A DNA stretch of 64,000 nt from Thermomonospora echinospora (lineage in GTDB: Bacteria; Actinomycetota; Actinomycetes; Streptosporangiales; Streptosporangiaceae): contig NZ_FNVO01000002.1 in assembly GCF_900108175.1 (NCBI RefSeq), positions 1,051 to 65,050 of the forward strand, in the 5' to 3' direction. Positions 51,738-64,000 of the stretch are shown piece by piece. The position numbers and the translations under genes were made by a program. Below the pieces are notes generated by a model, which saw nothing but the letters and a program-made list of their open reading frames with translations, made no database searches and was not told the origin of the DNA. Each line of letters opens with the position of its first letter. Within the stretch, counting starts at the first letter, position 1.

Positions 51738-51755
51738 CCCGCAGAGCGGTGTCAG
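51716..51755. terminator. Strong bidirectional terminator
   Basis: Perfect 18-bp stem CTGACACCGCTCTGCGGG (51716-51733) / CCCGCAGAGCGGTGTCAG (51738-51755) with loop AGGC, between convergent genes. No T-run is needed on either side in such high-GC hairpins, so the call rests on stem length and position. Confidence 0.8.
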
Positions 51756-51790
51756 GCGACCCGTCGCGGTCGTCTGACGCGGCGGTACGG

Positions 51791-53292
51791 TCAGGACGCG
51801 CCGAGCCGTTCCAGGATCAGCTCGCGGGCGCGGGCGGCGTCGGCCTGCCCGCGGGTGGCCTTCATGACCGCGCCGACCAGGGCGCCGGCGGCGGCGACCT
51901 TGCCGGCCCGGACCTTGTCGGCCGCGGCGGCGTTGTCGGCGATCACCTGGTCCACGATGGCCGCCAGCTCGCCCTCGTCGCTGACCACCTTCAGGCCCCG
52001 GGCGGCCACCACCTCGTCGGGGCCGCCCTCACCGGCCAGCACGCCCTCGAAGACCTGGCGGGCCAGCTTGTCGTTGAGGGAGCCCTCGTCGATCAGCGCC
52101 TGGATCCGGGCCACCTGCTCGGGGGTGATGGGCAGCGCGGACAGCTCCACGCCCTGCTCGGTGGCCCGCCGCGACAGCTCGTTCATCCACCACTTGCGGG
52201 CCGGGCCGGGAGCGGCCCCGGCCTTGACGGTGTCCTCGATGAGGTCGAGCGCCCCGGCGTTGACCACGTCCCGCAGCTCCAGGTCCGACAGACCCCACTC
52301 GGCCTGCACCCGGCGGCGGCGGGCGGCCGGCAGCTCCGGCAAGGTGGCGCGCAGCTCCTCCACCCACTCCCGGGACGGCGCCATCGGCACCAGGTCGGGC
52401 TCGGGGAAGTAGCGGTAGTCCTGCGCCTCCTCCTTGCTGCGCCCGCTGGTGGTGGTGCCGGTGTCCTCGTGGAAGTGCCGGGTCTCCTGGACGATCCTGC
52501 CGCCGGCGTCCAGCACGCCCGCCTGCCGCTCGATCTCGTGGCGGACGGCCCGCTCGACCGAGCGCAGCGAGTTGACGTTCTTGGTCTCGGTGCGGGTGCC
52601 CCACTCGGCGGCGCCGCGCGGCATCAGCGACACGTTGATGTCGCAGCGCATGGAGCCCTCCTCCATGCGCACGTCCGAGACCCCCAGGGCGCGCACCAGC
52701 TCGCGCAGCTCGGTGGCGTAGGCGCGGGCCACCAGCGGCGCCCTGTCACCGGTCGCCGTGATCGGCTTGGTGACGATCTCCACCAGCGGAATGCCGGCCC
52801 GGTTGTAGTCCACCAGCGAATGGTCGGCCCCGTGGATGCGGCCGGTGGCGCCGCCGACGTGCAGCGACTTGCCGGTGTCCTCCTCCATGTGGACGCGCTC
52901 GATCTCCACCCGGTACGTCTCACCGTCCACCTCGACCTCCAGGTACCCGTCGACGCACAGCGGCTCGTCGTACTGGGAGATCTGGTAGTTCTTCGGCATG
53001 TCCGGATAGAAGTAGTTCTTGCGCGCGAACCGGCACCACTCCACGATCCGGCAGTTCAGCGCCAGGCCGATCTTGATGATGCCCTCGATCGCCGCCCGGT
53101 TGGTCACCGGCAGCGAGCCTGGCAGCCCCAGGCACACCGGGCACACCTGCGTGTTGGGCGGCGCGCCGAACGTGGTTGCGCAGCCGCAGAACATCTTCGA
53201 GGCCGTCCCCAGCTCGATGTGGGTCTCCACACCCAGCACCGGCTCGTACCTCGCCAGCGCCTCCTCGTAGGGCACCAGCGACGGGGTCGTGG

Positions 53293-53296
<4 letters not shown>
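51791..53296 (-). CDS. gatB: Glu/Asp-tRNA(Gln/Asn) amidotransferase subunit B
   Basis: 501 aa. [55 protein letters not shown] (zinc Cys pairs), [20 protein letters not shown] and the C-terminal helical tail that binds tRNA. It activates misacylated Glu-tRNA-Gln or Asp-tRNA-Asn for amidation. The ATG overlaps the gatA stop by 4 bp. Third gene of gatCAB. Confidence 0.96.
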
Positions 53297-54801
<1,505 letters not shown>

Positions 54802-54803
54802 GC

Positions 54804-55154
54804 TCACGCCTCCTCTCCCAGGATCCGCGGTACGCGGAAACGCTGCTCCTCGGCGGCCGGGGCCTCGGCCAGCGCCTGCTCGGGGGCGAGCGACGGGCGG
54901 ACCTCGTCGGGCCGGAAGACGTTCGTGATCGGCAGCGCGTGCGAGGTCGGCGGGATGTCCTGCGCCGCGACCTGCTGCACCCGCGCGACCGCGGAGATGA
55001 TCTCGTCCAGCTGGGCGGCGAAGTGGCCGAGCTCGTCCTCGCCCAGCGCCAGCCTGGACAGCCGGGCGAGGTGGGCCACCTCGTCCCGGGTGATGGCGGA
55101 CCCGGTGGAGGCTGCGCCTGGGGCGGCTCCGCCGGCGGCGCGCTCATTAGACAT
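54804..55154 (-). CDS. gatC: Glu/Asp-tRNA(Gln/Asn) amidotransferase subunit C
   Basis: 116 aa. [39 protein letters not shown] and [19 protein letters not shown] are GatC. It bridges GatA and GatB. It carries a slightly longer Ala/Gly-rich N-terminus than short GatC proteins. First gene of the gatCAB operon. Confidence 0.95.
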   Translation of the reverse strand: MSNERAAGGAAPGAASTGSAITRDEVAHLARLSRLALGEDELGHFAAQLDEIISAVARVQQVAAQDIPPTSHALPITNVFRPDEVRPSLAPEQALAEAPAAEEQRFRVPRILGEEA

Positions 55155-55345
55155 GTCGGAAGCCGTTTCTGCGATCGGTCGGATCGATTGGGTTCGCCGC
55201 CATCCTATGGGCCCGCACCTGCCGCCTCCGAATGCTTTGCCCGAGATCACGCGTGGCGCACGTCCAGGTCACCGCATGCGGCCGTTTGAGACGCGCCCAG
55301 CGGGAACGCTTGTGCCGAACCCCCGAAGGAAGAGAGGAGAGCCCC

Positions 55346-55609
55346 GTGACCATCGGAGGCAGCCTCGCCCTCATCATCATCGGCGCCATCCTGGCCTACG
55401 CCGTCGACTTCGACCTCAGCGGCCTGGACATCAGGGTCGTCGGCGTGATCCTGATGATCGGCGGTCTGGTCGGGCTGATCATCGGCCTGGTCCGGCTGGC
55501 CACGGCACGGCGCCGTACCGCACCCCCGCCCGGCGCCGCGGTACGCGAGGAGCGCTACTACCAGGAGCCGTCGGCCTACGACGACCCCGCCCGCCGTCAC
55601 GGCTACTGA
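55346..55609 (+). CDS. DUF6458-type small membrane protein
   Basis: 87 aa with two membrane helices (GGSLALIIIGAILAYAVDFD; VVGVILMIGGLVGLIIGLVR) and a basic, Tyr-containing tail. This matches a short actinobacterial membrane family of unknown role. The GTG at 55346 has GAGGAGAG upstream. It is divergent from gatC. Confidence 0.8.
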   Translation: MTIGGSLALIIIGAILAYAVDFDLSGLDIRVVGVILMIGGLVGLIIGLVRLATARRRTAPPPGAAVREERYYQEPSAYDDPARRHGY

Positions 55610-55663
55610 GTGCGGCGGACCCTCCCATGACACCGGCGGAGCCGGTCGACCGAGAAACCCGAG

Positions 55664-55704
55664 GTGCCCGGTGCCGCCCCAGCGCAGGGGACGGCACCGG
55701 GCAC
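55664..55704. terminator. Bidirectional terminator-like hairpin
   Basis: Perfect 13-bp stem GTGCCCGGTGCCG (55664-55676) / CGGCACCGGGCAC (55692-55704) with a 15-base loop, between convergent genes. Confidence 0.65.
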
Positions 55705-55798
55705 ATCGCGTGATCCGGCCGCCCCGCTCGACAAGCCGGGCGGCGGCCCTGCTCGTTCACCGGCGCGGTGTCCCTCGGATCGGGGACGGTGTCAGGGG

Positions 55799-57850
55799 TC
55801 AGGCGGCGGGTTCGGGGGCGCGTTCCATGTGGCGGCGCAGCCAGTCGGTGGCCGTCGCGGCGTCCATCGGACGGCCGTACAGCCAGCCCTGGGCCGCCTC
55901 GCAGCCCAGCTCGCGCAGCAACTGAGCGGTCTTGGCGTCCTCCACGCCCTCGGCCACCGAACGCAGGCCCAGGGTGCGGGTGAGCTCGATGATGGAGCGG
56001 ACGATGACCGCGTCGTCGGCACCGTGGGCCAGCTGGGACACGAACGAGGAGTCGATCTTGACCTCCTCCACCGGCAGCCGCTTGAGCCGCACCAGCGAGG
56101 AGTAGCCGGTGCCGAAGTCGTCCAGGCTGAGCGGCACGCCCAGCTCGGCCAGCGCGCCCAGGGTCTCGGCGGCGTAGGCGGGCTCGTGGGTGAGCACCCG
56201 CTCGGTGATCTCCAGCTGCAGGGCATGCGGCGGCAGGCCGTGCCGGGCCAGGCCCTCGCGGACGGCCTCGGCCAGCCCGATGTCCAGCAGGTCGCGGCCG
56301 GAGGCGTTCACCCCGATCTGCACGGTCAGCCCGTCCCGCCACCAGGCGGCGGCCTGGGCGAGGGCGGTCTCCATCACGTGCTGGCTGATCGAGCGCATCA
56401 GGTAGGTCTGCTCGGCGATGGGCAGGAAGCGGCCCGGGTGCAGCAGCCCCCGCTCGGGATGGCGCCAGCGCAGCAACGCCTCCAGGCCCACCGGCCGGCC
56501 GTCGGTCAGCGAGACTTTGGGCTGGAAGTGCAGCTCCAGCTCGCCCCGGTCGATCGCGCGGCGCAGGTCGCCGAGCATGCCGAGCCGGGCCGGGGAGTTG
56601 CGGTCCTTGGCCGGCGAGTAGACCTCCACGCCGCCGCGGCTCTCCTTGGCCACGTACATGGCCACGTCCGCGCGCTGCAGCAGCGACTCGAAGTCGGTGG
56701 CGTGGTCGGGGTGCAGGGCGATGCCGACGCTGGCCTCCAGGTCGAACGACAGGCCCTCCAGCCGTACCGGCTCGCTGAGCGCGGCCCGCAGCCGGGCGGC
56801 GACCTCGCGGGCGGCCTGCTCGTCGCGGACGGTGGGCAGCAGCACCGCGAACTCGTCGCCGCCCAGCCTGGCCACCAGGTCGCCGGGCCGCACGCTGTGG
56901 GTCAGCCGGTGCGCGACGATCCGCAGCAGCCGGTCGCCGGTGGCGTGACCGAGGGTGTCGTTGACCTCCTTGAAGCGGTCCAGGTCCAGCAGGAACAGCC
57001 CGGTCCGGGCGCCGCCCGCCGCGGCCAGGGCCTCCTGGGTGCGCACGGTCAGCAGCTTGCGGTTGGGCAGGCCGGTCAGCCCGTCGTGCCGGGCCTGGTG
57101 CTCACGGCGCACCGACACCGAGGCGTTCAGGTAGACCGCGACGAACGGCAGCGCGATGAGCGGAACGAACGCCGCCGAGCGGTCCATGGTGATCACCACC
57201 AGCGGGGCCAGCGCCAGCAGCGCCACGTGCACCAGCACCTGGTAGCCCAGGTCCCAGCGCAGCGCCCGCAGCAGCGAGACCCGCTCGTGCAGCGCCACCG
57301 CCGCGCACACGAACGTGTCGTTGCAGACGAAGTAGGCGGCGCCGGCCAGCGCGATGGGCAGCAGGTCGGCGCCCTCGGGCACCCACAGCCGGCCGGGGGC
57401 GGGCGCGGCGTCGATGCCGAACAGCCGCAGCACCAGCGCCGCGGCGGTCAGGCTCAACGTGAACTGGGCGATGTTGAAGGCGGTGCGGTGCGCCGCGTGC
57501 CGGTGGAAGACCCCGCAGGCGACCACGGCCAGGGCCTGCAGCAGGGCCGCCACCGGCAGCCCGGCGTACAGCAGGGCGGCGAAGGAGAACGTGGCGGAGG
57601 TGGCGGTGCCGTTGTTGTGCTCGGCCGAGCCGGTCGTGACGATCGGCCGCAGTTCGCCGAAGACGATGAAGCAGCCCAGTATCCAGAACACCGGGTTGCC
57701 GGCCAGTGCGTCCAGATCGGCGCGGGTCATCCCGCACAGCGCCACGGCGAAGGCGGCGGCCCCGACGCCGATGACGACGGCGAAGTAGATCCACAGCGGG
57801 GATCCGCGCCGCGGCGTCGTGTTCCGCGTGTTGTTCGGGTCCTTCATCAC
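55799..57850 (-). CDS. Membrane GGDEF-EAL cyclic-di-GMP protein
   Basis: 683 aa. About seven membrane segments (residues 18-245) resembling a MASE-type sensor, then GGDEF (DGLTGLPNRKL, ARLGGDEFAVL) with an intact inhibitory site RPGD, and an intact EAL domain (LEALLRWRHPERGLL, EITERVL, DDFGTGYSSL, KIDSSFV, AQGWLYGRPM). Both synthase and phosphodiesterase motifs look functional. It differs from the 46022 protein by lacking PAS and by keeping the I-site. Confidence 0.93.
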   Translation of the reverse strand: MMKDPNNTRNTTPRRGSPLWIYFAVVIGVGAAAFAVALCGMTRADLDALAGNPVFWILGCFIVFGELRPIVTTGSAEHNNGTATSATFSFAALLYAGLPVAALLQALAVVACGVFHRHAAHRTAFNIAQFTLSLTAAALVLRLFGIDAAPAPGRLWVPEGADLLPIALAGAAYFVCNDTFVCAAVALHERVSLLRALRWDLGYQVLVHVALLALAPLVVITMDRSAAFVPLIALPFVAVYLNASVSVRREHQARHDGLTGLPNRKLLTVRTQEALAAAGGARTGLFLLDLDRFKEVNDTLGHATGDRLLRIVAHRLTHSVRPGDLVARLGGDEFAVLLPTVRDEQAAREVAARLRAALSEPVRLEGLSFDLEASVGIALHPDHATDFESLLQRADVAMYVAKESRGGVEVYSPAKDRNSPARLGMLGDLRRAIDRGELELHFQPKVSLTDGRPVGLEALLRWRHPERGLLHPGRFLPIAEQTYLMRSISQHVMETALAQAAAWWRDGLTVQIGVNASGRDLLDIGLAEAVREGLARHGLPPHALQLEITERVLTHEPAYAAETLGALAELGVPLSLDDFGTGYSSLVRLKRLPVEEVKIDSSFVSQLAHGADDAVIVRSIIELTRTLGLRSVAEGVEDAKTAQLLRELGCEAAQGWLYGRPMDAATATDWLRRHMERAPEPAA

Positions 57851-58033
57851 GGCCTCAGGAAGGGAGACAGGTGGAGATGATGAGGGTACGGCCTTTGCTC
57901 AACTTCGCGAAACCGATTGCGTACGTTCCGTTATGGGCGAACTCGTCGAATCCTACCCCATCATCACCATTGGGTAGTTACCCCGCGGCTCTGGGTGACA
58001 ACCTGCTGTTCGTCCGCGCGTCGTCACGGCGCG

Positions 58034-61263
<3,230 letters not shown>

Positions 61264-61274
61264 ATTCCCCCACT

Positions 61275-62099
61275 CTAGGGGGAGATCAGCTTCGCGATCT
61301 TGTCGAGGCGGGTCAGGGTGGGCTCCTCCGGCTCGGTGGGCAGGTTGAACAGCACCTGGTCCACCCCGGCGGCGCTCAGCTCCGCCACGGCCTCCTGCTT
61401 GGGCGGCACCCCGAAGACGTACACCGGCAGCCGGCGCCCGGCGCGCTCGCGCAACTCGGCGATCTGGGTGGCCAGGTTCGCGGTGTTGCGGCCGTAGATC
61501 GGCATCCAGCCGTCGCCGAACTCGACCACCCGGTCGAAGGTGGTGGGACCCGAGCCGCCGATCAGCACCGGCGGATGCGGCCGCTGCACCGGCTTGGGGT
61601 AGGAGCGCACGGGGTCGAAGTTCACGAACTCGCCGTGGAACTCGGCCTCGTCCTCGGTCCACAACTCCTTGACCGCCAGCACCCGTTCGCGCAGCAGCGC
61701 CATCCGGGTCCTGGGGTCGGTGCCGTGGTTGCGGATCTCCTCGCGGAGCCAGCCCCCGCCGACGCCCATGATCGCCCGGCCGCCGGAGATCCGGTCCAGC
61801 GAGGCGACCTCCTTGGCGAGCAGGAACGGGTCCCGCTGGATCACCAGGGCGATGCCGGTGCCGACCCGCAGCCGCTCGGTGACCGTCGCGGCGGCGGTCA
61901 GCGTCACGAACGGGTCGAACGTGCGGTAGTACCAGCGCGGCAGCTCCCCGCCGCCCGGATAGGGCGTCTGCCGGTCGACGGGGATGTGGGTGTGCTCCGC
62001 CACGAACAGCGACGCGAAACCGCGCTCCTCCAGGGCGCGGCCGAGCGCCGCCGGGCCGATGCCCTCGTCGGTGACGAAGGTGGAGATTCCGAATTCCAT
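61275..62099 (-). CDS. Luciferase-like (LLM class, F420-type) oxidoreductase
   Basis: 274 aa TIM-barrel protein of the luciferase-like monooxygenase family: FGISTFVTDEGIGPAALGRA, VGTGIALVIQRDPFLLAKEV, IMGVGGGWLREEIRNHG, and PPVLIGGSGPTTFDRVVEFG. The GGGWLREE segment is common in F420-dependent members. Substrate unknown. Between mnmA (22 bp) and the MetE-like gene (11 bp). Confidence 0.9.
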   Translation of the reverse strand: MEFGISTFVTDEGIGPAALGRALEERGFASLFVAEHTHIPVDRQTPYPGGGELPRWYYRTFDPFVTLTAAATVTERLRVGTGIALVIQRDPFLLAKEVASLDRISGGRAIMGVGGGWLREEIRNHGTDPRTRMALLRERVLAVKELWTEDEAEFHGEFVNFDPVRSYPKPVQRPHPPVLIGGSGPTTFDRVVEFGDGWMPIYGRNTANLATQIAELRERAGRRLPVYVFGVPPKQEAVAELSAAGVDQVLFNLPTEPEEPTLTRLDKIAKLISP

Positions 62100-62121
62100 G
62101 ACGGGACCGTACCCCGGAGTC

Positions 62122-63198
62122 TCAGGCGGGCACGCGCGTGGTGAGGGCGATGGTGGCCGACCCGATGACCCGGTCCCCGTCGTACAGGACGGCGGCCTGC
62201 CCCTTGGCCACGCCGCGCGCCGGCCTGCGCAGCCTGATGCGCACCCGGTCGCCGTCCGGCTCGGCGGTGCACTCGTACACCTCACCGTGCGCGCGCAACT
62301 GCACGTGGCAGTCCCGCGGCCCGGTCAGGGGCGGCGCGAGCCACACGGGCCGCTCCCCCACGATCTCGTCCACGTCCAGGGCCTCGCGGGGGCCCACGGT
62401 CACGGTGTTGTCCACCGGGGAGATGTCGAGCACATAGCGGGGCCTGCCGTCGGGGGCGGGGTGGCCGATCCGCAGGCCCTTGCGCTGGCCGACGGTGTAG
62501 GCGTACGCACCCTGGTGCTCGCCGACGACCTCGCCGGAGGTGTCCACGATCGGGCCGGGGGCGGTGCCGAGCCGCTCGGCCAGGAACGCCCGGGTGTCGC
62601 CGTCGGAGATGAAGCAGATGTCGTGGCTGTCGGGCTTGTCGGCGACCCGCAGCCCGCGGCGCTCGGCCTCGCGGCGGATGTCGGCCTTGGTGGTGTCGCC
62701 GAGTGGGAACATGGCGTGCGCCAGCTGCTCGGGGGTGCACACGGCCAGCACGTACGACTGGTCCTTGCCCTCGTCCACCCCGCGGCGCAGCACGCCGTCC
62801 TCCAGGCGGGCGTAGTGGCCGGTGCAGACCGCGTCGAAGCCCAGCGCCAGCGCCCGGTCCAGCAGCGCGGCGAACTTGATCTTCTCGTTGCAGCGCAGGC
62901 AGGGGTTGGGGGTGCGGCCGGCGGCGTACTCCGCCACGAAGTCGGCCACCACGTCGCGGTCGAACCGCTCGGCCAGGTCCCACACGTAGAACGGGATGCC
63001 GATCACGTCGGCGGCCCGGCGGGCGTCCCGCGAGTCCTCCAGTGTGCAGCAGCCCCGCGCCCCCGTCCGGTAGGACTGGGGGTTGCTCGACAGGGCCATG
63101 TGGACGCCGGTGACCTCGTGTCCGGCCTCGGCCGCGCGGGCGGCGGCCACCGCTGAGTCGACGCCGCCCGACATGGCGGCCAGTACGCGCAAAGTCAT
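62122..63198 (-). CDS. mnmA: tRNA 2-thiouridylase
   Basis: 358 aa. PP-loop [20 protein letters not shown], catalytic Cys pair in [14 protein letters not shown] and [12 protein letters not shown], and C-terminal beta-barrel. Makes the 2-thio group of wobble uridine in Lys, Glu and Gln tRNAs. First gene of the mnmA / LLM / MetE-like / ligA unit. Confidence 0.95.
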   Translation of the reverse strand: MTLRVLAAMSGGVDSAVAAARAAEAGHEVTGVHMALSSNPQSYRTGARGCCTLEDSRDARRAADVIGIPFYVWDLAERFDRDVVADFVAEYAAGRTPNPCLRCNEKIKFAALLDRALALGFDAVCTGHYARLEDGVLRRGVDEGKDQSYVLAVCTPEQLAHAMFPLGDTTKADIRREAERRGLRVADKPDSHDICFISDGDTRAFLAERLGTAPGPIVDTSGEVVGEHQGAYAYTVGQRKGLRIGHPAPDGRPRYVLDISPVDNTVTVGPREALDVDEIVGERPVWLAPPLTGPRDCHVQLRAHGEVYECTAEPDGDRVRIRLRRPARGVAKGQAAVLYDGDRVIGSATIALTTRVPA

Positions 63199-63310
63199 GA
63201 CCTCCCAAGGCTACGCGGTGCCCGGCGGGCGCCGCTCGCCCGAAGAGACGCGCAACACATCGCCGGGCGGCCCGCCGCCCAGGTCCGCGGCGCAATACGA
63301 TTGATCCGCT

Positions 63311-64000
63311 ATGGGAATCTTCCGTCGCCCACGGGACGCGTCCCGCTCGACGCCACTGCCCGCGATCACCGAGTTCTGGGATTGGTGGGCCCAGGCCCGG
63401 CCGCGGATCGAGGCCGCGCTGGGCGAGGGGCTGTCGGCCGACCTGGTCGAGGAGCTGTCGCTGCGGATCCACCGGATCCATCCGGAGCTGCAGTGGGAGC
63501 TCGGCCGGCCCGACGACGGCGCCCCGGCGCTGACCGTCAGCGGCGGCGGCTCGGCGGAGCTGCGCGGGCTGGCCGAGCGCTGGCTGCGAGCCGCGCCCGC
63601 CGACACCGCCGGCTGGTCGCTGCACGCCGCCCGGCAGCCCGACCCGGAGATGCTGGGGCAGCGGCTGGTGCTGGGCGACCACGAGTTCGACCTGGAGTAC
63701 GTGCGGATGGGCATGCGGGTGGACAACGCGCGGGCCCGCATCCATGTCGCCGCCTACCATCCGGACTTCCTGTTCGTGCCCGAGGAGGCACGGGTGCAGG
63801 TGGCCCTGCACGTGCTGGACTGGGCGCTGGGCGAGGACGACGTGGCCCGCTGGGTCGGCGAGGTGACGGCGGTCGCCGAGCCGCCGATGGACTCGCTGCC
63901 ACCCGGCATGCTGCCGGCGGTGGTGGGCCAGGTGTCCGAGCCGTTCCGGGAGCCGACCTGGCTGTCGGGCGAGGGCCGCACACCGCGCGGCCATCCGGCG
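63311..64000 (+). CDS. Hypothetical protein (partial, runs off the window)
   Basis: 230 codons visible from ATG 63311, open to the window end. MGIFRRPRDASRSTPLPAIT, EFWDWWAQARPRIEAALGEG, LWELGRPDDGAP-like strands and FLFVPEEARVQVALHVLDWA suggest a mixed alpha/beta protein seen in actinobacteria; I cannot name the family. It is divergent from mnmA. C-terminus missing, so domain content is unknown. Confidence 0.8.
   Translation, partial: MGIFRRPRDASRSTPLPAITEFWDWWAQARPRIEAALGEGLSADLVEELSLRIHRIHPELQWELGRPDDGAPALTVSGGGSAELRGLAERWLRAAPADTAGWSLHAARQPDPEMLGQRLVLGDHEFDLEYVRMGMRVDNARARIHVAAYHPDFLFVPEEARVQVALHVLDWALGEDDVARWVGEVTAVAEPPMDSLPPGMLPAVVGQVSEPFREPTWLSGEGRTPRGHPA

Overview
The window is high-GC actinobacterial chromosome. 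GTG/TTG starts with GGAGG-type ribosome sites, a gatCAB operon, an F420-type luciferase-like oxidoreductase and actinobacterial conjugation genes (DUF2637, DUF4913, SCO6880-type) point to the Streptosporangiales/Thermomonosporaceae or a neighbour. I infer this from gene content, not from a marker search.

Part 1 (1-5826) is the leader-distal end of a type I-E-like CRISPR array split by a three-level nest of insertion sequences. An IS21-family element (131-5371) sits 5 bp inside a CRISPR repeat with a CTGCT target duplication. An ISL3-family element (2302-5350) sits in the right end of that IS21 element with an 8-bp duplication. An IS3-family element (2927-4240) sits in the ISL3 transposase with a GTC duplication. 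Removing all three restores a perfect repeat in phase with the 61-bp array period. The leader and any cas genes must lie left of base 1.

Part 2 (about 6000-27350) is a conjugative or integrative element. A maintenance operon (6056-10726) carries a DUF2637 membrane protein, an ArdC-primase fusion and a superinfection-immunity-like membrane protein, with a divergent XRE regulator. A long minus-strand transfer cluster (24551 down to 11471) encodes a P-loop-like protein, a pilin-like protein, a VirB6/TrbL-like channel protein, an SCO6880-type protein, a VirB4-like ATPase, a VirD4/TraG-like coupling protein, and five conserved but unassigned genes. A plus-strand unit encodes a DNA-binding protein, a Pro-rich protein, a transglycosylase-NlpC/P60 cell-wall hydrolase and an excisionase-like protein. 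No integrase or relaxase is visible. The element abuts the 3' end of a tRNA-Glu gene, a classic attachment site. Its intergenic DNA holds a strongly structured 107-bp block (14300-14406) and a repeated motif, which are the best candidates here for undescribed cis elements.

Part 3 (27351-64000) is ordinary core chromosome. It holds tRNA-Glu and tRNA-Gln, then branched-chain amino acid and serine synthesis (cimA, ilvE, leuB, serA, ilvC, ilvN, ilvB). cimA and ilvB each carry an attenuator with an Ile/Val/Leu-rich leader peptide and a terminator. Two GGDEF-EAL cyclic-di-GMP proteins flank a section with a 2-hydroxyacid dehydrogenase, a PQQ-type sugar dehydrogenase lipoprotein and gatBAC. The window ends with a compact mnmA / luciferase-like / MetE-like / ligA operon and a partial unknown gene.
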